Shown: positions 7,044 to 14,306 of the stretch, one piece after another
How positions within the stretch are numbered: the stretch's first letter is position 1
Layout: the number at the start of each line of letters is the position of its first letter
Assembly: GCA_902795625.1 (NCBI GenBank)
Contig: CADBLW010000258.1
Span: forward strand, 1 to 14,361
From: an uncultured Lachnospiraceae bacterium
GTDB taxonomy: Bacteria; Bacillota; Clostridia; Lachnospirales; Lachnospiraceae
Reading direction: 5' to 3'
Length of the DNA stretch: 14,361 nucleotides
Position numbers and translations under genes: made by a program
The notes under the pieces: generated by a model
Told to the model about the DNA's origin: nothing
Seen by the model: the letters and a program-made list of their open reading frames with translations, nothing else
The model's database searches: none

Positions 7044-7958
7044 ATGAAAACACTGATCACCGCAATTGACCCTGACAAGCTTAACGAGGTTAAGGTTAAG
7101 GATTTCCATGCGCTGGACATCCGTGTTTACAGGGACATCCGCAGTATCAACGGCCTGTCCCCGCTTGATACCCTTGTGCTCACCGATTCCCAGGAGATCG
7201 CGGATTCCGTGAGCAGCAAAGGCTTTCCCGTTGTCGGCTACGAGCACGACGGGATCCGCCTCACCTGCAGCGAGATCATACTCTCGCCCTTTGCGCTGAC
7301 CCCGGAGTATGCCCTTGAGCTTCACAACCGCATGACCGGCAATCAGGTCTCCTTCCGCCACGGCAATATCGCTCTCTATTTTCTCACCGAGGACGAATAC
7401 GTAAAATTCTATGACCGATTTCGCGAGGAAACGTACATGCTCGCCGAGAGCGGTCGGAATTACACCGATGAGGATGTCCGCGCAATGTACAAAAAGCGCG
7501 TCATACAAGCTCAGTTCACGCACAACTGCGGCATGTTCCGTGTCGTGCCGGACGAGCTCGGCGAAACCGTCGGTTACGGCTGCGTGACCGTGGAACAAAG
7601 TGAAACCGGCAGCCGCACCCTGATCTCATACTACGTCTTCCCGGAATGCCGCAGACTCGGCTACGGTCTGAGCATTGTCCGGACTCTTGTCGCAATGATC
7701 CGCAGCAACGATCCGTCGCGTGATATCTATGCCGATATTTATACGGAAAATGTCGTCTCCGCAAGGATCCTGACGAAAGCCGGTTTCCGTCCGGTTTCAC
7801 CTGAATCTGATATCAACAACACCGACGGAACTACTCCGGCCGGTGCTCCGAGAGAAACGCAAGAAGCTCAGATATCGCAAGGTCACGGTCACGAGCAAGG
7901 AACGAATGGATCCCGATCGCTTCCGCAGTCCTTGTATTGCCTTCCAGGTCGTCGATAA
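7044..7958 (+). CDS. GNAT-family acetyltransferase-like protein
   Basis: A 304-residue protein with the GNAT fold in its second half. Strand ISYYVFP (194-200) is followed by motif A RRLGYG (203-208, R/QxxGxG/A, acetyl-CoA pyrophosphate loop) and helix LSIVRTLVAMI. Motif B IYADIYTENVVSARILTKAGF (228-248) is the usual N-x-x-S-x-x-x-x-x-K-x-GF ending. Residues about 40-100 (LVLTDSQEIADSVSSKGFPVVGYEHDG) resemble the HAD-like N-terminal region found in some Clostridial GNAT proteins; that link is from memory. The natural end should be near residue 255. The last 42 residues (263-304) are read antisense to the end of the WYL-HAD gene and look non-native. The ribosome binding site is poor (AGAGG about 12 nt before ATG 7044). 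Acceptor substrate unknown. Confidence 0.85.
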   Translation: MKTLITAIDPDKLNEVKVKDFHALDIRVYRDIRSINGLSPLDTLVLTDSQEIADSVSSKGFPVVGYEHDGIRLTCSEIILSPFALTPEYALELHNRMTGNQVSFRHGNIALYFLTEDEYVKFYDRFREETYMLAESGRNYTDEDVRAMYKKRVIQAQFTHNCGMFRVVPDELGETVGYGCVTVEQSETGSRTLISYYVFPECRRLGYGLSIVRTLVAMIRSNDPSRDIYADIYTENVVSARILTKAGFRPVSPESDINNTDGTTPAGAPRETQEAQISQGHGHEQGTNGSRSLPQSLYCLPGRR

Positions 7959-9441
7959 AAACGCACTCGGAAGGCTTCTTTCCATACCTGGAAAGGAACA
8001 GCTCAAAAAAATCCTCATTCGGCTTAAACCGTTTCTCAATACCGGATACGACAAAGCCGTCCGGCAGCTTCATAAACGGAAACATCGTTTCGTGTTTCGC
8101 GAACAGCTCCTTCGGATAGTTGGACAGCACATAGATCTCATAACCCTGTTCCTTCAGCGAGCGGAGCAGCTCCTCCGTGTCGAGATACGCCTCGACGAGA
8201 CGCTCCACATTTTCCATAAACCTGTGTATCGTTACAGAATGCTCAGGATATTTCCGAAGCCACCGCTTCTGAGCTTCATCCTGTGAGATCGCGCCCTCAT
8301 CCATCAACTGCCACTCTTCGTTGCGCAGCATCGCGGACATCGCAAACTCCTTCTCCTCCGCGGAAAATCCCAGTTCATCCATATACTCGGACGCGCGTAC
8401 ACGCACAAGCACGCCCGCGAGATCAAAGATCACGGTGGTGATCGGTCTGCGCTCGTGGCTTTTCACCATGCTAAGACACATGGTCTCAAGCTCGTCGATA
8501 CAGTGCTGAGGGCTCAAAAGCTTAACACTGCTGCCCAGGGCAAGCAGCCAAGTCAGGAAGAACCGGTTTGGGACAATGAAGAAGGACAACTCCGCATTTT
8601 CCCCCTGCGAGATCACCGTGATATCCCTTCCGATCTTGTCGACGAAGGTTCCGATCATGTCCTTCGGGCAGACAAGCCGCACACGCTCAGCAGTTCCGTC
8701 AAACATCTCAAACCGTGCCTGGGCGTACTGATCCGGGCCGGACTGTTCCGCCGCTTCGCGCCCTTCCCGCGGCAGCTCCGTTACTTTTACGTTGCGCATC
8801 TTGTCAACGCGGAAGGTGCGCATGCTCTTTTTGTTGCTGTCGTACGCGCCGAGATAATAGTTCTCGTGGTTGTACACAAGCCACCACGGACTGATCCCGG
8901 TTCGGGGACCGCCGTCCCTCGGCACAAGCTGAAGACGGTTGTTCCACTGCAGATACGTAAACTCGATCTGACGGTTCTCGCGCATCGCGGTCTGGATCGG
9001 ATCGACATTGGAGTATCCGTCGTCATCCGTCTCCGTAGCGTGTCTGCGAATATATACGTTTCGATTCAGTTCCCGCTTCTCCCTCTCGCTGACCATCCGC
9101 TCGAGCTTGCCGATCAGCTCGCGGGAACGCTTCTCCGTGACGAATTTGGAGGCTGCGATGACATCCGCGAGGATCTTGATATCCGCGAGCGTCAGCATGC
9201 GCTCGTCGGCATAATACCGCACCTCACCGTCCCTGCGATAGCTGTTCACCTTCAGAAACTCACCGAACTCATTGATGGCGCGGATATCGCTGTAAATGCT
9301 CTTTCGCTCCGCGCTTACATTGTACATCGCAAGCCTGTCGATCAGCTCCTGCATGGTGATGCCGTTTCCGCTTGAAGTGCACTCGGACAGGATCTTCATA
9401 ATGTAGCACAGTTTAAGTTTCTGGTTGTCCGATCTCGCCAT
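7831..9441 (-). CDS. HTH-WYL transcriptional regulator fused to a HAD-family phosphatase
   Basis: One uninterrupted 536-residue frame. Residues 10-80 form a winged HTH of the YafY/DeoR-like type (ITMQELIDRLAMYNVSAERKSIYSDIRAINEFG). Residues 147-215 form a WYL domain (IEFTYL, then SPWWLVYNHENYYLGAYDSNKKSMRTFRVDKM), the ligand-sensing module of these regulators. About 250-325 matches the WCX extension. After a linker of only a few residues, 334-530 is a HAD-IA hydrolase: nucleophile D340 in IFDLAGVLV, S440 in VLSNYP, K473 in RFKP, and D497/D498 in FIDDLEGN. The second motif-I Asp is replaced (DLA), as in YihX-like phosphatases with DLG. ATG 9441 has GAGGA 5 nt upstream. The 3' end overlaps the GNAT gene by 128 bp. 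It presumably controls genes in response to a small molecule or nucleic acid; the HAD substrate is unknown. Confidence 0.92.
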   Translation of the reverse strand: MARSDNQKLKLCYIMKILSECTSSGNGITMQELIDRLAMYNVSAERKSIYSDIRAINEFGEFLKVNSYRRDGEVRYYADERMLTLADIKILADVIAASKFVTEKRSRELIGKLERMVSEREKRELNRNVYIRRHATETDDDGYSNVDPIQTAMRENRQIEFTYLQWNNRLQLVPRDGGPRTGISPWWLVYNHENYYLGAYDSNKKSMRTFRVDKMRNVKVTELPREGREAAEQSGPDQYAQARFEMFDGTAERVRLVCPKDMIGTFVDKIGRDITVISQGENAELSFFIVPNRFFLTWLLALGSSVKLLSPQHCIDELETMCLSMVKSHERRPITTVIFDLAGVLVRVRASEYMDELGFSAEEKEFAMSAMLRNEEWQLMDEGAISQDEAQKRWLRKYPEHSVTIHRFMENVERLVEAYLDTEELLRSLKEQGYEIYVLSNYPKELFAKHETMFPFMKLPDGFVVSGIEKRFKPNEDFFELFLSRYGKKPSECVFIDDLEGNTRTAEAIGIHSFLARDRDLAISELLAFLSEHRPE

Positions 9442-9460
9442 GAAATCCTCATTTCCGAAA

Positions 9461-9492
9461 GAATGGCTGCACGATACCTCATGCAGCCATTC
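9461..9492 (-). terminator. Hairpin between the membrane-protein gene and the WYL-HAD gene
   Basis: A perfect 11-bp stem (9461-9471 with 9482-9492) and 10-nt loop. On the minus strand it is followed only by TTTCGG, so the U-tract is weak. It lies 41 bp past the upstream stop and ends about 10 nt before the WYL-HAD ribosome binding site. It could be a leaky terminator, letting the two genes be partly co-transcribed, or a translational control hairpin. I see no clear promoter for WYL-HAD in the 92-bp gap. Confidence 0.55.
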
Positions 9493-9533
9493 ATCTTATC
9501 TATAGAATACCCTCTCCGTAAAAATCTGCGTTA

Positions 9534-10373
9534 TCATTTTCCGGCATTCGTGAAATTCACGTTAGCCATCGACTCCCGAAGCTCGCCGTAGGCGATGATC
9601 AGGAATACAAGTCCGAGCACGCATGCAATGCAGCCCAGTGCCATGCATACCCATTTCTGCTTCTGGAAGGAACGGAACGCCACATAGGCACCCATCACAG
9701 CCGCGATAAACTGGAAGAAGAACCAGTCTCTGAGGAAAATGCCGAGACCCGCGAACAAAAGCGAAAAGATCGCAAATGTGCTCTCCAGGCCGAGGTCTTC
9801 CTTCTCATGCTTCATCAGCTCGACGTCAAGGAGCACGCTGGGATCCTTCTTCATCTCCTCAACAGGCACCTTCTTGTGAACATCGCTGATGACTTCCTCA
9901 AGCCAGTTTCCGAACTCACCCTTGAGGGCCTTATGGATCATGTCAAGTTCCGTGGGATCTTCGATCGGCAGAATATCCTTGACCATAAGCACGAAGCGCA
10001 TGTTCGTCTCAAGCGGATCCGAGTCCTCGGGCTTCTCGGTCAGATTACCGAAGGAAACATGCATATCATGTTCGCCGTCCTCCGGCCAGATGAAATATTT
10101 CTCGACAATACCGCGCAGCCGCTCCGTGAGAGACTGCAGATACAACTTTACATTGTCCTTCTTCATATCCGCGTTCAGGTCATGGAAGGTAAGCACCTCC
10201 CCGTTCCACATGGCGGCCATGTGGATCTGAACCGCATTCTTGCGCTGGGACATCGGACTCACTACCATCTCGAGTGTGTCCTCCCCGATAATGCACTGCT
10301 CATGCGGCCATGCCTTTCCGAAGAACATATCCCTCGGCATGACGCACTGCCCCATAACTACCTTAACGCTCAT
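9534..10373 (-). CDS. Unrecognised protein with three C-terminal membrane segments
   Basis: I do not recognise this 279-residue protein. Residues 1-195 are soluble and probably cytoplasmic, with no signal peptide: a beta-rich first part (about 1-65), an acidic middle part (WPEDGEHDMHVSFGNLTEKPEDSDP, about 96-120), and a helical, charged stretch (about 140-195). Three hydrophobic segments follow at about 199-214, 216-234 and 242-262, with a short tail ESMANVNFTNAGK. The layout suggests a membrane-anchored cytoplasmic domain. I start at ATG 10373, with an AGGAG site 7 nt upstream; an in-frame GTG at 10379 is too close to that site. It has its own promoter and lies upstream of WYL-HAD with a weak terminator between, so the regulator may relate to it, but that is speculative. 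Confidence 0.85.
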   Translation of the reverse strand: MSVKVVMGQCVMPRDMFFGKAWPHEQCIIGEDTLEMVVSPMSQRKNAVQIHMAAMWNGEVLTFHDLNADMKKDNVKLYLQSLTERLRGIVEKYFIWPEDGEHDMHVSFGNLTEKPEDSDPLETNMRFVLMVKDILPIEDPTELDMIHKALKGEFGNWLEEVISDVHKKVPVEEMKKDPSVLLDVELMKHEKEDLGLESTFAIFSLLFAGLGIFLRDWFFFQFIAAVMGAYVAFRSFQKQKWVCMALGCIACVLGLVFLIIAYGELRESMANVNFTNAGK

Positions 10374-10432
10374 AAACACTCTCCTCTGCCGACACCGTTA
10401 TCGTTCGGTCCTGTCGGTCTGCGTATATTATA

Positions 10433-10461
10433 ATATTAACTTGTATAAGAGAAAAAAGCAA
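10433..10461 (-). promoter_or_regulatory. Promoter of the three-TM protein gene
   Basis: On the minus strand, TTGCTT (10461-10456), 17-bp spacer, TAATAT (10438-10433), the same hexamers and spacing as the degV promoter. A TATAAT (10432-10427) follows directly and may act as an alternative -10. The leader is about 53 nt. Confidence 0.65.
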
Positions 10462-10523
10462 GAAGAAAAAGTCACATTGCATCAAAAACACGTTACACAA
10501 AAACGTCGGACAATCCTAATTTT

Positions 10524-10552
10524 CCTATGCCGGGCGCGCATCTTCGCATAGG
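10524..10552. repeat. Inverted repeat upstream of the aconitase promoter
   Basis: CCTATGC and GCATAGG are perfect 7-bp arms 15 nt apart, centred about 39 bp before the -35 hexamer. The position suits an activator or repressor site, but the identity is unknown. Confidence 0.4.
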
Positions 10553-10573
10553 TTGTTACGGCTCGGAAAATGG

Positions 10574-10602
10574 TTGACACAGCACCGCATTTTTATTACA
10601 AT
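10574..10602 (+). promoter_or_regulatory. Promoter of the aconitase-icd operon
   Basis: A perfect TTGACA (10574-10579), 17-bp spacer, TACAAT (10597-10602). This is the best promoter in the window. The start is predicted near 10609, giving a leader of about 57 nt. Confidence 0.85.
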
Positions 10603-10665
10603 AATTTCCGTATGCGCACGCAGGACAAAGCGCATTGATCAAAGATATCCCAAAGGAGAGTTTCT

Positions 10666-12924
10666 ATGAGCGATACCTGTGTAACCCTTCATGACGGAGG
10701 CATTTTCCTCGTAGACGGCGTACCTTCGAATGAGGCACCCGTAAGCGCGGAGGAAGCGCGCCGCCAGACGATTGCCTACGGCATTCTTTCCGCCCACAAC
10801 ACTTCGGGCGATAACAGCAAACTGAAGATAAAATTCGACGCGATGGTGTCCCATGACATCACCTACGTCGGTATCATCCAGACGGCACGGGCCAGCGGAC
10901 TTACAGAGTTCCCGCTTCCCTACGCCATGACCAACTGCCACAACAGCCTCTGCGCTGTCGGCGGTACCATCAACGAGGACGACCATGTCTTCGGTCTCTC
11001 CGCAGCGAAGAAATTCGGCGGCATCTATGTTCCCGCGAACCAGTCCGTCATCCACTCCTACGCACGCGAGGAGCTCACGGCCTGCGGAAACATGATCCTC
11101 GGCTCCGACTCGCACACCCGCTACGGTGCTCTCGGCACCATGGGCGTCGGTGAGGGCGGTCCCGAGCTTGTAAAGCAGCTTCTTAAGAACACCTGGGACC
11201 TCAACATGCCCGAGGTAGTTCTTGTCTATGTAACCGGTACGCCGAAGCGCGGTATCGGACCTCACGACATCGCTCTCGCACTCGTCAAGGCAACCTTTGC
11301 CAACGGTTTTGTCAAGAACCGCGTGATGGAGTTCGTCGGCCCCGGCCTTGCGAACCTTCCGATCGATTTCCGCAACGGTATCGACGTTATGACGACCGAG
11401 ACCACGTGTCCTTCCTCGATCTGGGAGACCGATGAGATCACGAAGGGACACTATGTCGCACATGAGCGCGAGCAGTTCTACAAGAAACTTGCTCCGGGTT
11501 CCTGCGCTTACTATGACCGCTTCATCACGGTTGACCTCGACAAGGCAGAGAGCATGATTGCTCTTCCGTTCCATCCCTCCAACGCTTACACGATCCATGA
11601 GTTCGTTGCCAATGCCGACGAGATCCTCGCAGGTGTCGAGGCTGAGGCAGCCGCCAAATTCAAGGGTCACAAATACGATCTCCGCAGCAAGGTACGCGAC
11701 GGCAAGGTCTACGCAGACCAGGGCGTGATCGCAGGCTGCTCCGGCGGTCTGTTCGACAATATCGACGAAGCTGCTGCGATCCTCGATCAGAAGAATTGCG
11801 GCAACGGGTATTTTTCGCTCAATGTCTATCCGACAAGCGTTCCCGTAAGCCTTGAGCTCACGAAGATCGGTGCGACAGCGTCGCTTCTCAAGGCAGGCGC
11901 GATCATCAAGCCGTCCTTCTGCGGTCCCTGCTTCGGTGCCGGAGACGTTCCGGCCAATGACGGTCTCTCGATCCGTCACACGACACGAAACTTCCCGAAC
12001 CGTGAAGGCTCCAAGCCCTCCGACGGACAGCTTGCCGGCGTAGCACTGATGGACGCAAGAAGCATTGCCGCAACGGCTGCCAACGGCGGCGTGATCACCG
12101 CTGCTACGGACATCGAGTACGAGGTTCCGAAACATGAGTATCACTTCGACAAGACCGTATACCGCAACCGCATCTACTATGGCTTCGGCAAGGCGGATCC
12201 GGACGCAGAGCTCATCCTCGGACCGAACATCACCGACTGGCCTTCCATGGAAGCTCTCACGGACAACATGCTCGTTGAGCTTGCTGCCGTGATCCGCGAT
12301 CCGGTCACGACTACCGACGAACTGATCCCGTCCGGCGAGACGAGTTCCTACCGCAGCAACCCGCTCCGTCTCTCCGAGTTCGCTCTCTCCCGCCGCGTGC
12401 CTGAGTACGTCGGCAGAAGCAAAGCGATCCACGCACTTGATCTTGCGAGACAGAACGGCGAGTCGCCGGAGAAGCTTGTGAACGTGCTCTCCCGCTTCGG
12501 AGATGTCGCTACGCTTCTTAAGAACACTCAGTTCGGTTCCTGCGTTTTCGCAAACAAGCCCGGCGACGGTTCCGCCCGTGAGCAGGCAGCTTCCTGCCAG
12601 AAGGTTCTCGGCGGCTACGCGAACATCTGCTACGAATACGCTACCAAGCGCTACAGAAGCAACTGCATCAACTGGGGTATCCTGCCCTTCACACTTCCTG
12701 AGGGCGCTGATTTTCCGTATGAGGAGGGTGAGTATGTGTTCATCCCCGATGTGCGCGCAAAGATCTCTGCCGGCGACACTGATTTTCCGGCGAAGGTCCT
12801 CACGAAGGACGGCGAGATCAAGGATATCCTGCTTCAGATCAACGGTCTCACCGACGAGGAGAAGACGATCATCCTCGACGGCTGCCTGATCAACTACTAC
12901 GCTGAGCAGAACAAGCGCGGATAA
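10666..12924 (+). CDS. Aconitase-family hydratase (YbhJ-like), probable aconitate hydratase
   Basis: Aconitase isomerises citrate to isocitrate through cis-aconitate using a 4Fe-4S cluster. The 752-residue length is near E. coli YbhJ, an aconitase homologue of uncertain role, and shorter than AcnA. The catalytic set is nonetheless complete. GSDSHT is at 146-151. The three cluster cysteines are C358 (AGCSGG), C419 and C422 (CGPCFG), with nearly the mitochondrial aconitase spacing. The substrate arginine block TRNFPNREG is at 440-448. GSAREQAA (635-642) carries the catalytic serine S636 of the C-terminal swivel domain. ATG 10666 has AAGGAG 7 nt upstream. It is the first gene of an operon with icd, 29 bp downstream, which argues strongly for a citrate-to-isocitrate role. 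Activity on another hydroxy acid is the alternative. Confidence 0.93.
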   Translation: MSDTCVTLHDGGIFLVDGVPSNEAPVSAEEARRQTIAYGILSAHNTSGDNSKLKIKFDAMVSHDITYVGIIQTARASGLTEFPLPYAMTNCHNSLCAVGGTINEDDHVFGLSAAKKFGGIYVPANQSVIHSYAREELTACGNMILGSDSHTRYGALGTMGVGEGGPELVKQLLKNTWDLNMPEVVLVYVTGTPKRGIGPHDIALALVKATFANGFVKNRVMEFVGPGLANLPIDFRNGIDVMTTETTCPSSIWETDEITKGHYVAHEREQFYKKLAPGSCAYYDRFITVDLDKAESMIALPFHPSNAYTIHEFVANADEILAGVEAEAAAKFKGHKYDLRSKVRDGKVYADQGVIAGCSGGLFDNIDEAAAILDQKNCGNGYFSLNVYPTSVPVSLELTKIGATASLLKAGAIIKPSFCGPCFGAGDVPANDGLSIRHTTRNFPNREGSKPSDGQLAGVALMDARSIAATAANGGVITAATDIEYEVPKHEYHFDKTVYRNRIYYGFGKADPDAELILGPNITDWPSMEALTDNMLVELAAVIRDPVTTTDELIPSGETSSYRSNPLRLSEFALSRRVPEYVGRSKAIHALDLARQNGESPEKLVNVLSRFGDVATLLKNTQFGSCVFANKPGDGSAREQAASCQKVLGGYANICYEYATKRYRSNCINWGILPFTLPEGADFPYEEGEYVFIPDVRAKISAGDTDFPAKVLTKDGEIKDILLQINGLTDEEKTIILDGCLINYYAEQNKRG

Positions 12925-12953
12925 GGCGTTTATACAATACAGGAGGATTTTCC

Positions 12954-14171
12954 ATGAACAAGATACAGATGACCACGCCGCTTGTCGAGATGGACGGCGA
13001 CGAAATGACCAGAATTCTCTGGAAAATGATCAAGGACGAGCTGATCCTGCCCTTCGTTGACCTGAAGTCCGAGTACTACGATCTCGGCCTCGTAAAGCGC
13101 GAGGAAACCAAGGATCAGATCACGCTTGACGCAAGCTATGCAGCGAAGAAATACGGCGTTGCCGTAAAATGCGCGACCATCACTCCGAACGCGCAGCGCG
13201 TTGAGGAATACAACCTCTCGCAGATGTGGAAGAGCCCGAACGGCACCATCCGTGCGATCCTTGACGGAACCGTATTCCGCGCTCCCATCATGATCGATTC
13301 GATCAAGCCCAACGTTCGCACCTGGGAGAAGCCGATCACCATCGCGCGTCACGCATACGGTGATGTTTATAAAAACACCGAGTTCCGCATTCCCGGCAAG
13401 GGCAAGGCTGAGCTTGTCTTCACCGGCGAGGACGGAACCGAGATGCGCGAGACCGTTTACGATTTTGAGTGCCCCGGCGTTCTGCAGGGAATGTACAACA
13501 AGGACACTTCCATCGAGTCCTTCGCCCGCAGCTGCTTCGAGTACGCTCTCTCCGTAAAGCAGGATCTTTGGTTCTCTACCAAGGACACCATCAGCAAGAA
13601 GTATGATCACCGTTTCAAGGACATCTTCCAGGAGATCTACGACGCTGAGTACAAAGAGAAGTTTGAGGCCGCAGGCATCACCTACTTCTACACTCTGATC
13701 GATGACGCCGTTGCACGCGTGATCCGCAGTAAGGGCGGCTTCATCTGGGCTTGCAAGAACTACGACGGCGACGTGATGAGCGATATGGTCAGCACCGCAT
13801 TCGGTTCCCTTGCCATGATGACGAGCGTACTCGTCAGCCCTGACGGCAACTTTGAGTACGAGGCGGCTCACGGCACCGTTACCCGCCACTACTACCGCTA
13901 CTTAAAGGGCGAGGAGACCTCGACAAACCCTGTAGCAACAATCTTCGCATGGTCCGGAGCGTTCCGCAAGCGCGGAGAGAAGGACGGTCTTGCAGACCTT
14001 GTACGTTACGCAGACTGCCTTGAGAAGGCTGTCCTCGACACTCTCAACGACGGCATCATGACCAAGGACCTCTCCGGTCTTGTGAGCGAGGGATACACCT
14101 CGAAGTCTGTGAACTCCGCGGAGTTCATCGCTGCGATCAAGGAACGTCTCGCTAAGGCACTGGAGGCGTAA
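12954..14171 (+). CDS. icd: NADP-dependent isocitrate dehydrogenase (type II, eukaryote-like)
   Basis: Converts isocitrate and NADP to 2-oxoglutarate, CO2 and NADPH. The 405-residue protein belongs to the homodimeric type II group that includes human IDH1, not the E. coli type. Even the residue numbers match IDH1: S94, N96 and R100 in KSPNGTIR, R109 in TVFRAP, R132 in ARHAYGD, and Y139. The STKDTISKKYDHRFKDIFQEIYD block (about 205-228) holds the catalytic lysine. LIDDAVA and CKNYDGDVMSD carry the metal-binding aspartates, and GTVTRHYYR carries the Arg-His pair that selects NADP. AGGAGG lies 7 nt before ATG 12954. It sits 29 bp after the aconitase gene, with no terminator between, so the two are co-transcribed. 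The pair forms the oxidative branch from citrate to 2-oxoglutarate, supplying glutamate and NADPH. Confidence 0.97.
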   Translation: MNKIQMTTPLVEMDGDEMTRILWKMIKDELILPFVDLKSEYYDLGLVKREETKDQITLDASYAAKKYGVAVKCATITPNAQRVEEYNLSQMWKSPNGTIRAILDGTVFRAPIMIDSIKPNVRTWEKPITIARHAYGDVYKNTEFRIPGKGKAELVFTGEDGTEMRETVYDFECPGVLQGMYNKDTSIESFARSCFEYALSVKQDLWFSTKDTISKKYDHRFKDIFQEIYDAEYKEKFEAAGITYFYTLIDDAVARVIRSKGGFIWACKNYDGDVMSDMVSTAFGSLAMMTSVLVSPDGNFEYEAAHGTVTRHYYRYLKGEETSTNPVATIFAWSGAFRKRGEKDGLADLVRYADCLEKAVLDTLNDGIMTKDLSGLVSEGYTSKSVNSAEFIAAIKERLAKALEA

Positions 14172-14191
14172 TCATAAACTACTTCAACTGC

Positions 14192-14240
14192 AAAAAGGCA
14201 TCATGCCCATCAACCGGACATGATGCCTTATTTGTTTTCA
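14192..14240. terminator. Bidirectional intrinsic terminator after icd
   Basis: An 11-bp perfect stem (14195-14205 with 14219-14229) and 13-nt loop. A T-rich tract follows on the plus strand (TTATTTGTTTT) and TTTTTG on the minus strand. It serves icd and the facing gene that ends at 14307. Confidence 0.88.
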
Positions 14241-14306
14241 CATTTTCCGAACGATACTGTTCCGTCTTTAACAGCAAAAACCTAACCTTTAAAGTACCTG
14301 TCCGGA

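Larger units (their letters stand above)
10374..10665. other. Divergent region between membrane protein and aconitase operon
   Basis: A 292-bp AT-rich gap with two divergent promoters. Between them lie GTCACATT (10471-10478) and a 7-bp inverted repeat CCTATGC / GCATAGG (10524-10530, 10546-10552) about 22 bp before the aconitase -35. Also present is one CGGAAAATG copy (10564-10572) touching that -35. The inverted repeat is a plausible operator for the aconitase-icd operon, though no regulator is adjacent. I see no gene here. Confidence 0.6.

Noticed and set aside
8455..9375. A 306-codon plus-strand open frame opposite the WYL-HAD gene
   Set aside because: It is antisense to well-conserved WYL and HAD motifs and lacks an initiation signal.
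10639..12432. A 597-codon minus-strand open frame opposite the aconitase gene
   Set aside because: It mirrors a clear aconitase with all active-site motifs. Its translation shows no family features and is rich in arginine, valine and aspartate as expected for an antisense shadow.
12930..13889. A 319-codon minus-strand open frame opposite icd
   Set aside because: Icd matches human IDH1 residue by residue. The antisense frame has no recognisable motif or ribosome binding site and is explained by codon bias.
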